NCBI GenBank assembly: GCA_000711775.1
Contig: ARYC01017269.1
Location: 62,001-126,000, forward strand
From: Oxytricha trifallax
Taxonomy: Eukaryota; Ciliophora; Spirotrichea; Sporadotrichida; Oxytrichidae
Reading direction: 5' to 3'
DNA: 64,000 nucleotides
Shown here: piece by piece, positions 1 to 9,984 of the stretch
Position numbering within the stretch: position 1 is the stretch's first letter
How the letters are laid out: each line of letters opens with the position of its first letter
Translations under genes and position numbers: made by a program
Notes under the pieces: generated by a model
Seen by the model: only the letters and a program-made list of their open reading frames with translations
What the model was told of the DNA's origin: nothing
Databases searched by the model: none

Positions 1-142
1 AGTATTCTGCATAATCTTTAGAATCTTCAGAACCACTAGAAGAGCTCTGCTCTTCACTTGAACTATTGCCATCATAATCTTTATCTTCTAACCTAAAGAA
101 TTCTGACAGTCTAGACTGTCGTTTTTTAGAATATTATTCCAT
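1..142 (-). CDS. Partial acidic/Ser-rich protein (N-terminus only)
   Basis: An ATG at 142 opens a frame that runs off the left edge. The start is basic (MEQYSKKRQSR) and is followed by an acidic, serine-rich stretch (EDKDYDG, SSSEEQSSSSGSEDSKD). One TAA is read as Gln. Only 47 residues are visible, with no domain. It diverges from the gene at 334, so the roughly 190 bp between them should hold both promoters. The function is unknown. Confidence 0.45.
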
Positions 143-333
143 CAATGGATTCTTAAATTTAATTATAATGAATTGTGTTGGTGCTGGTAGGAATTCCGCT
201 AGCGGAAATTGGATCGTGCTGGTACGATTTCATTATTATGAAAAGCACTCTCTGATTTTAGTAACGGTAGTGTCTTCCTGAATCAAAATTGGCCTATATA
301 AAATGGTTTAAGGCACCTTAATTTTAAAGTTTA
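143..333. promoter_or_regulatory. Divergent intergenic region with TATA-like box and small palindrome
   Basis: This short gap separates two divergent genes. It holds a perfect small palindrome around the GCTAGC core near 192-207, a nearby short inverted pair (attataatga / tcattattat), and a TATA-like ctatataaaa at 294-303, about 30 bp before the ATG at 334. The promoter role is inferred from position only. Confidence 0.3.
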
Positions 334-1139
334 ATGAACCAATAGTAACTTACTGGTATCAATGTTTCAGAACTCGCCCAGAAGTGCAAAAGTAAGAAAG
401 AGCTATACAACTTTCTTGCCCAAGACTGCCACGCTTTCTTACCAAAAGCGGACTCCACCAACATTTATTTCCTTAAGTAAATCATAAGAGCAGAGAAAGA
501 CGTAAGCCCTAGCTTAACCCTGTAACTGTTAATATAGTACGTAAGAAGAGACGCAGTTAAGGTGTCAGCAGTGCCTCAAATCGATGGACTTACAGTTCAA
601 GACTTTCTCGATTATGCAAGAGGGTCTTCAAGACTGCTGCAATACTTGCCTGAAGAACGAGATTGGGTCCACCTTGACAGATAATGGATCTGCGACTTGC
701 TCTTCACCCTAGACACCGACGGTGTCTCCCAGATGATTCATGATGCAATGCTCTAACGAAGAGAAAAGCTAGAGTAAAATAGAGATCTCGTTATAGAAAT
801 GAGACCCGAGTTCGTGGACGCTATCAGCAGATGCCTTAACTTTAGCAGTAAGTTTACTCTCTCTTAATTTCTTGTGTAGCTGAGCGAGGTAAGGCTGTGA
901 ATCTCGATAAGGATTCATCTAAATGAAAAAGAACCCGTGAATAGTTAGAGGAGGTAAAGGATTATGAAGATGCTTTGAAATAAGATAAGCAAGAATTCTT
1001 GCAGTAAACTAAAAAGTTGAAGCAATAACATGATAATATGGAAAGTGAGTTGCTTGACTTACGCAAGATGAAAGAGCAGTTTATGCAAGATGGTAACCTG
1101 TAGAATATGCAAAATCAATCTCCAAACATGAGTCAATGA
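334..1139 (+). CDS. Conserved uncharacterised protein, C-terminal coiled coil, with in-frame TGA
   Basis: The ATG at 334 opens a frame with TAA/TAG as Gln. A 32-nt GT..AG intron (848-879) joins ...LNFS to ERGKAVNLDKDSSK. The N-terminal half has the pattern LYNFLAQDCHAFLPK ... TNIYFLKQIIR and the segment YLPEERDWVHLDRQWI ... LVIEMRPEF. From memory this resembles a widespread uncharacterised eukaryotic family with a YLP..../L.RQWI/I.M.PE signature. I know of no function for it. After KDSSK there is an in-frame TGA (924-926). The same frame then continues as a clean coiled coil (EQLEEVKDYEDAL ... KKLKQQHDNMESELL) to a second TGA at 1137. The first TGA could be a CGA-to-TGA mutation, part of an unrecognised intron or IES, or the true end. 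Base composition is less AT-rich than in most genes to the right. Confidence 0.6.
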
Positions 1140-1409
1140 GTGCTGCTGCTTCTATTCCTCCACGATTCTCTATATGCTATTAATAGAAAAAACATGAATA
1201 TGGTGAATTTCTTTAAAAAATTAAGATAAATCTCATATTCTTAATCTTGGTTTTCTCTCTGAATTTCTATGGTTTATGTCGCTTTTAAAGTGCCTTCTCT
1301 CACTCGAGGCTGCCTTCAACCATCTTTCCATTGTCTCTTCACTCTCTGGCAGCTCTGTATAAGTGCAAGTGAATGTTTTATCTCTAGCACTGCGACGAGT
1401 AACCAACTC

Positions 1410-4400
1410 TCAAGTCTTGTTTTATTCTTTGATTAAGTCAAGCTTTTGTTAACCTTTCAATAATCTTCTCTTTGAACTTGCAGAACTGCTTTTACTTTTG
1501 GATCTCTCTCTGCTTTGAGCCTTAGTAATTTCATGGTGCTACCGCTTTAAACTCCTGTGCACCAATTGCTGTACCTGCTCGAATGGTTTATCTTGAAGCA
1601 CAGGGTTTTAACTCATCTTCTATTCAATAAGCTCTATGAGAGAAGGTTAATAAAAACCCAACTTACTTTATTCACCTTATTCTTCAATTTATTAAGGCTC
1701 CTTTTCTTCTTCAAGATTATCTTGCTTCACTACTGCTGCTGGGTTGCTTGCTTCACTGTAAGCTTTCTCAGTGAGAGATACAATATGTTGAACGATTTCT
1801 CTTACAATATTATCTTGCTCCTATTCGTTTGAAAGCTCTGCAGAAATTTATTCTTAAGGCACCTGGTTTTATTCAATAAAATTTTCCATTGCTTCTAATC
1901 GATTTTATAAAATTGATTATACTTAATTGTGCTTGCGAGCAAGTATAAGCTCCATCTCTTTCTTTTCAACTATAAGCAGCTGCTCTGCACTATCTTTAGA
2001 AGCTTGCTTATATAATACTCGCTACCACCTGCCTTTAGTCTTAAGTCTCCCAATTCTACCAATGATTTATTCTTCAGATCTTTGTGAGAAAACATCAGCA
2101 ACGATTAAACATGAACCACCATTTTAATCGATTTCATCATTAGTTTAGATATCTGTTCCTCTCCCCTGTGGCTCGTTGAGCAAGTAAACCCCGTAGTTTT
2201 TGCTTGCATTTCTCATTAAATACCTGCCTTCAAGCACAGATTCAATTGCAGTCGCCTGGGAGTGGCTGAAACTAATGAAATCAAAATCGGATTTCTTTAA
2301 ACCTATTTCAATAGCACTGTAATTTGTTGAAGCCACTATTAAAACTGGTGAAACAGCTACTTAATCCTTTATGATTTCCTTGATTCTCTGTAAGTAATCT
2401 CCTTGGTTTGAACTTATCAGCAAGTCTGCTAACTAAGTTTTCTTATCTCCTTGCAGTTTATCAAGGGTAGGGAATACTACAGGTGTGCTATGCAAAGCTA
2501 AACTAAGACAATTTTCTTCACCTTGAGAAAGATGGCTTCCTGAAAATCCAATAATACTTCTTGATTGCTTGTAAAAATTTAGCTGGTTTATAATGTTGTC
2601 AGCGGAGCCATCGAAGAGAATCCAGTCGTATTCATCAACAAGCACGATGCTATCGTGCCACACACTCATGAATTTAGCAGCCTTCATTTGTTTCTTGAGT
2701 TGTGGTTGAGTGAAAAAATAAATGCCTGTACTTTTTGCAAAGAAATTATGGTTTGAATCAAGTTCCATTGCACTAATAACTTTTTGAAATTTTTGATAAT
2801 CTCTCTGCACTAAGTGCTCATTCTTGCCAACTATGATTACGGATAGCTTCGTTTTAAGAGCTATAAGAATGGCTAACGCAACGCAGATAAAGGTCTTGCC
2901 ATTGCCAATACCAAAATGTATTAAATGGTTTGCGTGCAAGTTTTCGCAAATATAGTTAATGCAAAAAATTTGAGAACTATATAACTTAAAGCCAAGATTT
3001 TGCTGCAGCTTTTCTAAGTCACTACTCACACTTAACTTTTCATTCTGTGGCTTTGAATTGAAAGCACGAGCTAACATGTGCGAGGTATTAGAGTTCTCAA
3101 AGAGTTGAAGTAAGTCTACAATTGTTTTATCAGAGAAAGCTTCCATATTTTTGGGTAAGTGTAAAATTCTTTGAATTTCAGAGCAGTCGCCATTAAGGCA
3201 ATTTTCAATAATGCTGTTGCTCACACTCACATTCTTTTCAATTTAAGCTTCTATGATTTGCTGCTGAAGCTTCTTGAACTGCTCTACTTTGCCTACCCAC
3301 TGCTCGTCTCTGCTCTGCAGCCTTTATGCAAGGCCTTTCATAAAGTAAACCATAGTGTTTGAATCAATAACCTCTTACTTCTGTAAGAAAGTAGCCCTAG
3401 TAATTGATATATAATCTTTGAGAGCTTCAACTGTAGGAGAGCAAGAGAGCACAAATTCTTACGAAGTACTCTGTATATTCTACAGGTATGTCTCTGATTA
3501 AGTGCAAGCCACAGTCTTGCTTGAGTAGAGTAATGAAAGGCACATTCAAGATAAAGAATGAAGTAGGTATTAGCTTTTAAACTTGAGAGTCGACTGCGAA
3601 TAATTACCAAGTTTAACCCATTAATTGTATAATATAGGGAGAGTAATCCAATTTCTGCACTGGTGCAAGCTGTTAGTGAATGCTGCAACTGAATTAAAGA
3701 ATACAAAGTTCGCTAAACCTAGAGCTTGTCTCGTATTAGGTGAGCGAATTAATAATAAGATTGATTCTTGAATTAATTCATCTTCGATTTATACTCTTTC
3801 TCCCATGTAATAACCAAGAGCAGCTAAAAAGATACGTGGCTTTGAGTCTTCATCTAAATTATTATTGCTCTAAATTAAATCCACGAGCAATGAGAACAAG
3901 TTCTCGCTTAGTTTATGGTCACTAACGTTCTCAAAATTGCTAAGGAAGGAGAAAAGTGACTGGGTGTTTCGAGTAACTATTTCTTGCAAAATGCAAGACC
4001 TTTAATAATATGAAGATTCTTGAAACTTTCGAAGTGCATTATGAGAATCTCATGGCCAATGATCGAGCCATAGTTAATAAAGAGTTGAGGTAAGGGTTCT
4101 TTATTTTGATTTTAAACACTTGCAAAGCTGAGATTCGTAGCTTATTCACTCTCCTTAAGCTCTTCGATAGCAACAGTAACATCTAGAGGCTATGATACCA
4201 CGGATTTACTCTTATGGCTGTGCTTGATCTCTTTGGCTTTTTGTTATTTATATACTTTCTCACATACTACTTAAAATCAAAAGTTTTATTATAACCTGCA
4301 AAATCCGCCTGCTACAGCAGCATTCTCAAGTTATAGTTATTTTATTGCAGAAATTCTTTAGCGCGGTTGATTTTAGCACTGTCTTGTGCATTTTAATACT

Positions 4401-4620
4401 CACACTTAATGCCCTTGGCTTTGAAATTTTCTTCAAAATTTCCATTGGCTTGATGATTTTCAAAAATCCAATCTGAGTTTGACTAATCAGGTGCCTCCTG
4501 CGGCACTTGCAAATCATTAATACCTTCTAAATAGAAGATAATATCGAAGATTTAAGCTTACCAGCACTCGCATTCAAAAGTTATTGAAGGCTGATTTCAG
4601 AGGTTTTCTAAAATCCAGTG
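1410..4620 (-). CDS. Large SecA-like DEAD/helicase motor protein
   Basis: This is a long minus-strand gene with Gln-coding TAA/TAG, ending at TGA (1410-1412). The C-terminal motor has a Walker A-like GIGNGKT (about 2890-2913), a DE-box VDEYDW followed by ILFDG (about 2615-2640), QGRGTDI (about 2145-2165) and IIGRIGR (about 2046-2066). That set and order matches SecA-type motors (VDE.D.iL.D, GRGTDI, GR.GR). A charged, Gln-rich tail follows, ending in a basic Ser/Arg run. Upstream is a poorly conserved helical region (e.g. NYGSIIGHEI, FLAALGYYMGERVQ). The frame changes near 4180 and 3950, and one TGA lies in frame at 3546-3548. Short GT..AG introns explain at least the first (20 nt, gtaaat..catag) and can explain the TGA (63 nt). 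If they are not introns, the gene is decaying. The start is not resolved. A protein-export role should not be assumed: bacterial SecA partners are not visible here. Confidence 0.65.
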
Positions 4621-5607
4621 GCTGGATTCATCTGATTTATGCTTAATTTTAATGATTAATTCGACTGTATTTTACTATTAAACCACTGGATTATTAAAAT
4701 TTCGACTGGATTATTGATCCTTAACTATATGAAAAAAACACTCTTTTGCTTATATCCTCCGGATTTATGGCTGACTCACTGCCAAACCAAGACAAATAAT
4801 GATTATTCACTATAACTCATTAAACGAGTAGCTTAGAGTTGCCTGGAGGTGGGTGGTTGAAGAGCTGTGATAAATTTTAGGAATTTTCAAGATGGGCGAA
4901 ACCCAAAATTGGCTTTTTGAAAAAATGTCGAAATCCGCGGCAACTTTCGAAATTCAAACCTTTCCCCGTCCATAACTGAATAATGGCCAGTAGAAATGTG
5001 AAGACGAGAATATCTAGAAGTTAATGGCACCCGAAATCGAAAATTTGGGTCTTCAGTTTTGACCCTAAAAAATGCTTTTTGGCTTAAGCCAAAGCACTGG
5101 ATTATAGGGGTCAGACCGGTATAATAGTATACCAATGTTGAAAAATCTCGAGAACGGCCCCGACAACCTACTGGATTTCAAACTGCTCTGAACTTAAAAT
5201 TAAAAATCACACCAATCTAATCATATTAATCTAATCATATTCAAACTTTGTAAGAGCCGTGATAGTGCCAACCCTTCTTTTTGCATTCTCGAGATCGGCT
5301 CCCTCAAATTAAGTTAAATTCTGTCCTTTTAAATTTCCTTATTTATCGATATACTTAAAACTTTTTATCAACTTACAAATTCTATGTGTACATACGTATT
5401 GGGGTTTACATATCTGAATGAGGATTGAATTTAGTTTCTGAAAAAATAAAACTCTGCTCATCATTCGTTTAAAATAGTCATTTCCAAAGTATCTCAAATA
5501 AAAATTAATATGTTAAAAGCGTATCATATTTCAAAAGTTGCATCCATTCTCGTAAAATTTTCTATATAATGGGAAAACATTTAAATCTCAACTCAGGCCT
5601 GATATCT
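4621..5607. other. Non-coding stretch with a compact GC-richer block
   Basis: No supported gene. About 4870-5150 is less AT-rich and reads openly on the minus strand, but it has no TAA/TAG-as-Gln pattern and no family resemblance, so I do not call it coding. The rest is AT-rich. Confidence 0.4.
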
Positions 5608-6177
5608 TCAATCATTCTGTGCAAGGAGCTTGTTGCATCTATCACAGTAGTGACGAGATTTATTCAGGGGGTCTAGGCACAAGGGCACACAGCAAAATAG
5701 GAAACAGCCCATTAAACAGCATACCACACATGCACCCCAAGCGTAGGGTCCTGGGTAAGAGATGACATTTGTGTGCACTTCATCATCACAGTTTTAGCAG
5801 TAAATTTTAATGGGGTCATTAGTGCGCACAATCTAAACGTTATCGTGATGACCATTGCTCTGTGAATATCTGCTGTCGTTATAAGAGACGCCACTCATGT
5901 ATCTTCTTTGGGGTACTGGGTAAGACTTTTTACTTGGAGATGGATTTGTGGTTTATTGAGGATTTGTCGAATACATGGTGCTTTGATATTAGTTACCATT
6001 GCTAGCAAGAGCTCCCTGTGAATGCATCTCTGCAAGCTTCCTCTAATACTCGTGATAGCCAGGTTCAAACTCACTCTAAGGTACATAACCAATTGGTTAC
6101 CCGTAAACAGCAGGTTGATTAGATTGGTAGCCCTGTGGGTTGTATACTGGTGTGTATCCTGGTGGGTTTGACGACAT
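5608..6177 (-). CDS. LITAF-domain membrane-associated protein (copy 1)
   Basis: An uninterrupted 189-residue frame from ATG at 6177 to TGA at 5608, with several TAA/TAG read as Gln. The N-terminal half is Pro/Gln/Tyr/Asn-rich (PPGYTPVYNPQGYQ), as in LITAF proteins. The C-terminal half is a LITAF-type domain: a first knuckle IYCQNCDDEVHTN, a Cys-rich hydrophobic stretch (GACVVCCLMGCFLFCC), and a second knuckle HYCDRCNKLL. In the family this domain binds zinc and anchors the protein peripherally to endosomal/lysosomal membranes. No intron or IES is needed. A related gene with the same domain order lies directly upstream on the same strand (6364-6987), so the pair probably arose by tandem duplication. 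Confidence 0.85.
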
Positions 6178-6363
6178 ATTTGTGATATTTAAGTTAACTA
6201 TTATTAATTCACTTTAAATTCGCAAAAATATTTCAAAATAATCCGAAATGTTTATTACGTCAAATCGACTTATTTCAAAAGAATTATTACTTAGAAAATT
6301 AATCATATAATCACTCAAGCCTATTATATTAATAATTTTAAACAAATTTGAACTAGTAGATTT

Positions 6364-6987
6364 TCATAAAAACGCCCTCTTGGCTGCTATTATTTTATGA
6401 CATCTGCCGCATCTGTGTTCAGCATCTTTACAGCAAGGCACGCACAGAGGGATACATGAACATAAGTAAAATCCACAGCAAAATAGTAACACACAACTAC
6501 CCCAAGAAGCTGCACCATTATATGTATTCACCTTGGTAGGTCCGTCTTACCCGCAATATGCGCATTTCATGTGAATAGAGTGATCGGCTTGCACTCGCTT
6601 TACAAATTGGTTTTATTGTTAATTTTCATTAGATTCTATGCTACCTCTGCTACTTTGAACTATATAAGGGTTGTTGTAATGCTAGTTGTGATAAGGATAA
6701 CCTGGTTAGGCTTGCACATGATTGTTTCCACCGCCCATTAAGGGGTTTTGTTCCTCATCTTAACTTAAATTATGAACAGATTTCATAATAGGAGGCAATG
6801 TTTAACCATATTGCATTTAACTTGTGTTTTGAGGTATAATTGTTGCATTACTTTGGCTTGAAGTATTCATTTGGTTGTTGCTATGCTGAGTCAAATTCTG
6901 CAATAAAAAGGGGCTAATCTGCTACTGTTATTGTTACTATTGGTAAGGATTGAACAGTGGGGGTGGCAAGAACTATTATTAAACCAT
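6364..6987 (-). CDS. LITAF-domain membrane-associated protein (copy 2)
   Basis: A continuous 207-residue frame from ATG at 6987 to TGA at 6364. The N-terminus is almost pure Gln/Pro/Asn, with a run of eight Gln written mostly with TAA, TAG and CAA. The LITAF-type domain follows: first knuckle HMKCAYCGQDG, a hydrophobic Cys-rich span (GSCVLLFCCGFYLC), and second knuckle HRCGRCHKIIAA. Compared with copy 1 the metal-binding Cys positions are kept while the N-terminal linker has diverged, so the duplication is not recent. The 186 bp to copy 1 contain no other gene. Confidence 0.85.
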
Positions 6988-7152
6988 GATTTATATAAGA
7001 ACTAGGCATTAGTTGAAAAGTTTAATATTTATAGGAATTGATGTTTCTTTTATAAAATTAGTATGATTTAATACAAAGCAAAACTACAGGTTTTCTAGTT
7101 AATTTATCTCAAATTAAATTTATAAATTTAATAAATGGGAAGAAATTTAAAG

Positions 7153-7370
7153 TTAATTATTTATAACTTCAGATTTCCAGTTTTTATATTTTATTTTAAT
7201 CTTATTTTCTTTATGGGGATTAGTTTTGTAGATGTGATTGATGGAGAGATGGCTGAGTGAGTGGCTCATAAACTTGAGGTGGATAGTAGCTGCTCGTGTT
7301 AACTGCTGCCGATTTATTCTAAGAATATGACTTAAATAAAATACTCCCATCAAATATTGAAGGTTATCAA
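7153..7370 (-). CDS. Short coding-like fragment (possible stray exon or MDS)
   Basis: A minus-strand frame with Gln-coding TAA reads SYYPPQVYEPLTQPSLHQ and then a basic Gln-rich tail (QRKQDQNKIQKLEI) before TGA near 7143. It has the look of the Pro/Tyr/Gln-rich N-termini of the two LITAF proteins next door but no LITAF domain, and no clear ATG in frame. It could be the last exon of a gene whose other parts lie elsewhere, a remnant of a third LITAF copy, or chance. Confidence 0.3.
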
Positions 7371-7681
7371 TTAATAAACTTATAATTGAAATAAAAAAAA
7401 GAGAAAATTATAAGTGGTATAGTGATCATTCAACACAATTGGAGTTTAACTATTATTATTGTAGTTATTCATTTGTAATTAATTTTGCTACTGCTAATGA
7501 GATTAATCCTATGGATCCATTGTTACTACTTTTATTATGATTATAATAATCCAAAACTAAAAGTCTACTATATTATTTTAATTGTGATAATCACCTATTT
7601 TGTACTTATTTCTTTGTAACAAAAGTGTGCTTTCCAAATATAATATTGATTAATTAAATTATAATTAAGATAGATTGCAAA

Positions 7682-8889
7682 ATGAGTAGCAATTTAAGTC
7701 GCCCTAAATTCACTTTACACACTAAAGCCTTGGTGATGTAAGCCAACTCAGGTCTGAGTCAATTTGGGTTGTTGGGCTCAAACTACCAACACGTCAATGA
7801 AACCCCCTAAATACTTAATAGCGTTAATTTCAGTCAGTAATTGCTTGAGATGCCTGGAGGAAAGAGACAATCAAAATACAATCACAATAATATTGCATCT
7901 TAATAATATAGAGTAAGGTTTTAAAACACATATTACAATAGAATGCGTTTAAATGTCTATATTAATTATAAATTAACAGTAATGGCAGAAATAGTAACTC
8001 GAATTAACGCAAAAGTTAAGTGTTTAATCCCAATTCCACAACAAATTAAGGAAATTTAGATTTCAAGAAATCTCAATAACAAATGAACATTTTCTCCTTT
8101 AACTCTTAAAACGACAATAACAATGTAAATTTGCTCAAAGAAAATAACAATGATAATTTGAGGTAAAATTCTAATAAACTCTAGATTAATGATCAAATCA
8201 ATCACTTCAATGGAACAAATAATTTCAACATGAGAAAGTCAAGCGTTGGAAATATTTTGCAATAGCATTCACCTGGTAAAATTAATCATGACTTACAGGA
8301 TGCAGATAATAGTGGGGGTGGATTCTCAATGCCAAATATTTTCAAGCCCAACATGCCAACCAGTAAATTCAAGAATTTCGATAATGAAATGGGAGATATA
8401 TTGAACAACACCACTAATATTGTGTCCAGGAAATCAAGCCAGCTCACTTTAAGTCTTCTAAATAGCAACAACCCAACTAAAGCCTCCCTTTTGAACATTA
8501 AAAATAGAAATAATATGATGCGTGACTCTAATGCAAGTGCTTCCTCTAAGAATAATGAAAATATGTATGAGGGTGATAATAATGCAAATTATGATGAAGA
8601 TAGCATGAACTTTCACAATATGAGTAATAATGGTGGGGGGATGATAGGCAATTATAATAATATTAAACAGTACTTGGAATAAAAACAGAGAAGAAGGTTA
8701 AACTAGGTTCAGAGAGATTAATTTCTTAATATAAGTCATAAGAAACGATAGTCTATTCAATATAAATTATTCATGAATATAAAAGTTATAATATTAATAG
8801 AATTACTGATTAAACTAGTAAAATACTTTGAATTGCTTATTTGTTAGCTTCCCTAATTATGTGAGAATAATATAAAATCTATTATTTGA
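7682..8889 (+). CDS. Asn/Ser-rich protein of unknown function
   Basis: The ATG at 7682 opens a frame reading MSSNLSRPKFTLHTKALVMQ. A 62-nt GT..AG intron (7918-7979) keeps the frame open. The rest is low-complexity, rich in Asn and Ser, with one denser segment (MPNIFKPNMPTSKFKNF ... GDILNNTTNIVSRKSS). Coding sense comes from the intron that restores frame, the many Gln-coding TAA/TAG, and codons such as TCC, GCC and GGG that the flanks lack. After SHKKR near 8750 the sequence turns AT-rich and the reading to TGA at 8887 may be spurious, so the real 3' end is uncertain. No domain is recognised. Confidence 0.6.
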
Positions 8890-9059
8890 GGAAAGAAACT
8901 ATTTTCAATTTTATTTTAGTTTAATTTGTGTTGATTATTCAAAGGAAAATCGTAAGTTACACTAACTTTCTAAATTAATTCATTAACTAAGTGTATTTTT
9001 AATATATCTAACTCTTTATTTAGGATGATAAATACAATGAAATAGTGAATGATTAAACG

Positions 9060-9978
9060 ATGAATTACTTTATAAAGAAATGTTTCAGTGGAGACACCAC
9101 TCCCAAAAAGATTCCAAAATATCAAAAATAGTAATTAAACTTTGAAAGCGTTGTAAATCCAGATCATTAAAATCAAGATGCTAAGATAAACTAAGAATTA
9201 AAAAAAGATGATACGGCAAAAAGCATATTTCACAGGTAGCGAAATAGCGCCAACAGCATTTCTTGTGATTAATAAAATTTCTCAAACTAAGCAGCTTAAT
9301 TGTTGTTTTGTAAGCCAAGGTAAGTCAAAATTATATTATTTTAATGCTATTTATAGACAAGAGATCGAAGATGTACTGCATCATTAACTTACAAAATAAC
9401 ACTATCCACAACTATTCACAAGAAATTTCCGAGCTAAAAATCTTGATTCATCTTACGAGCGACTCTCTTTAATTCAAAGAAATAAGCTTTTGGAGGGGTT
9501 CATCACATTTTTAGATAAAGATCTGATGGAACTCAGAGATGAGAATGAAGTTCACAGAAAAGACTTTATAAGAAAAATGTAGGAAGAAAAACAAAGGCAA
9601 ATTTATAAAAAGCGAGATCCCTCACCATCGGATGTCCTCGTTCCCTTTAAAGAATTGAGGAAACGCAAAATTAATCAAAGTAGTAGTTTATTGGCAGTCA
9701 AACGCAAGACAAAGATGTACTTTGCGTAGAGGGACTTAAGTTTCGACGAAAAGTTGCTTGATAAAAATCATGATGATGGGAGAATTACTAACCATAGGGC
9801 TAAGGCTATTTATAAAACCAAAGGTAAAAGTTATTTTTTAATTTTAGTATTTATAAGGAACTTTATATCATCACTTTTGATTCTTAAAAATAAGAAAATT
9901 CAATTGAATAATATTAAAAATATTATCATCATATTATATAAAGTATCTACTTAAAGGATGAATTTACTTTAGGAATGA
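9060..9978 (+). CDS. Basic protein with charged helical region, unknown function
   Basis: The ATG at 9060 opens a frame interrupted by a clean 37-nt intron (9320-9356, gtaagt...tatag); splicing joins LLFCKPR to QEIEDVLHHQ. Exon 2 encodes a charged helical segment (RNKLLEGFITFLDKDLMELR, then KMQEEKQRQIYKKRDPSPSD) and a basic tail (ELRKRKINQ, AVKRKTKMYF). Coding quality drops after AIYKTKG near 9823, where a GTAAAA could start another intron or an MDS ends. A TGA closes the frame at 9976, only a few bases from the convergent gene at 9985. No family is recognised. Confidence 0.6.
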
Positions 9979-9984
9979 TTTTTA

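Noticed and set aside
1557..2336. Several 60-90-codon ORFs read with the standard code on both strands near the SecA-like gene
   Set aside because: They are shadows of the real minus-strand frame, which is continuous once TAA and TAG are read as Gln.
3338..3706. A 122-codon frame without any TAA/TAG, overlapping the SecA-like gene
   Set aside because: The overlapping frame joins smoothly to the helicase domain and has better composition; this one ends in TGA and leads nowhere.
4887..5135. 82-codon minus-strand ORF
   Set aside because: No Gln-type TAA/TAG, no neighbours, no family resemblance; more likely a non-coding GC-richer block.
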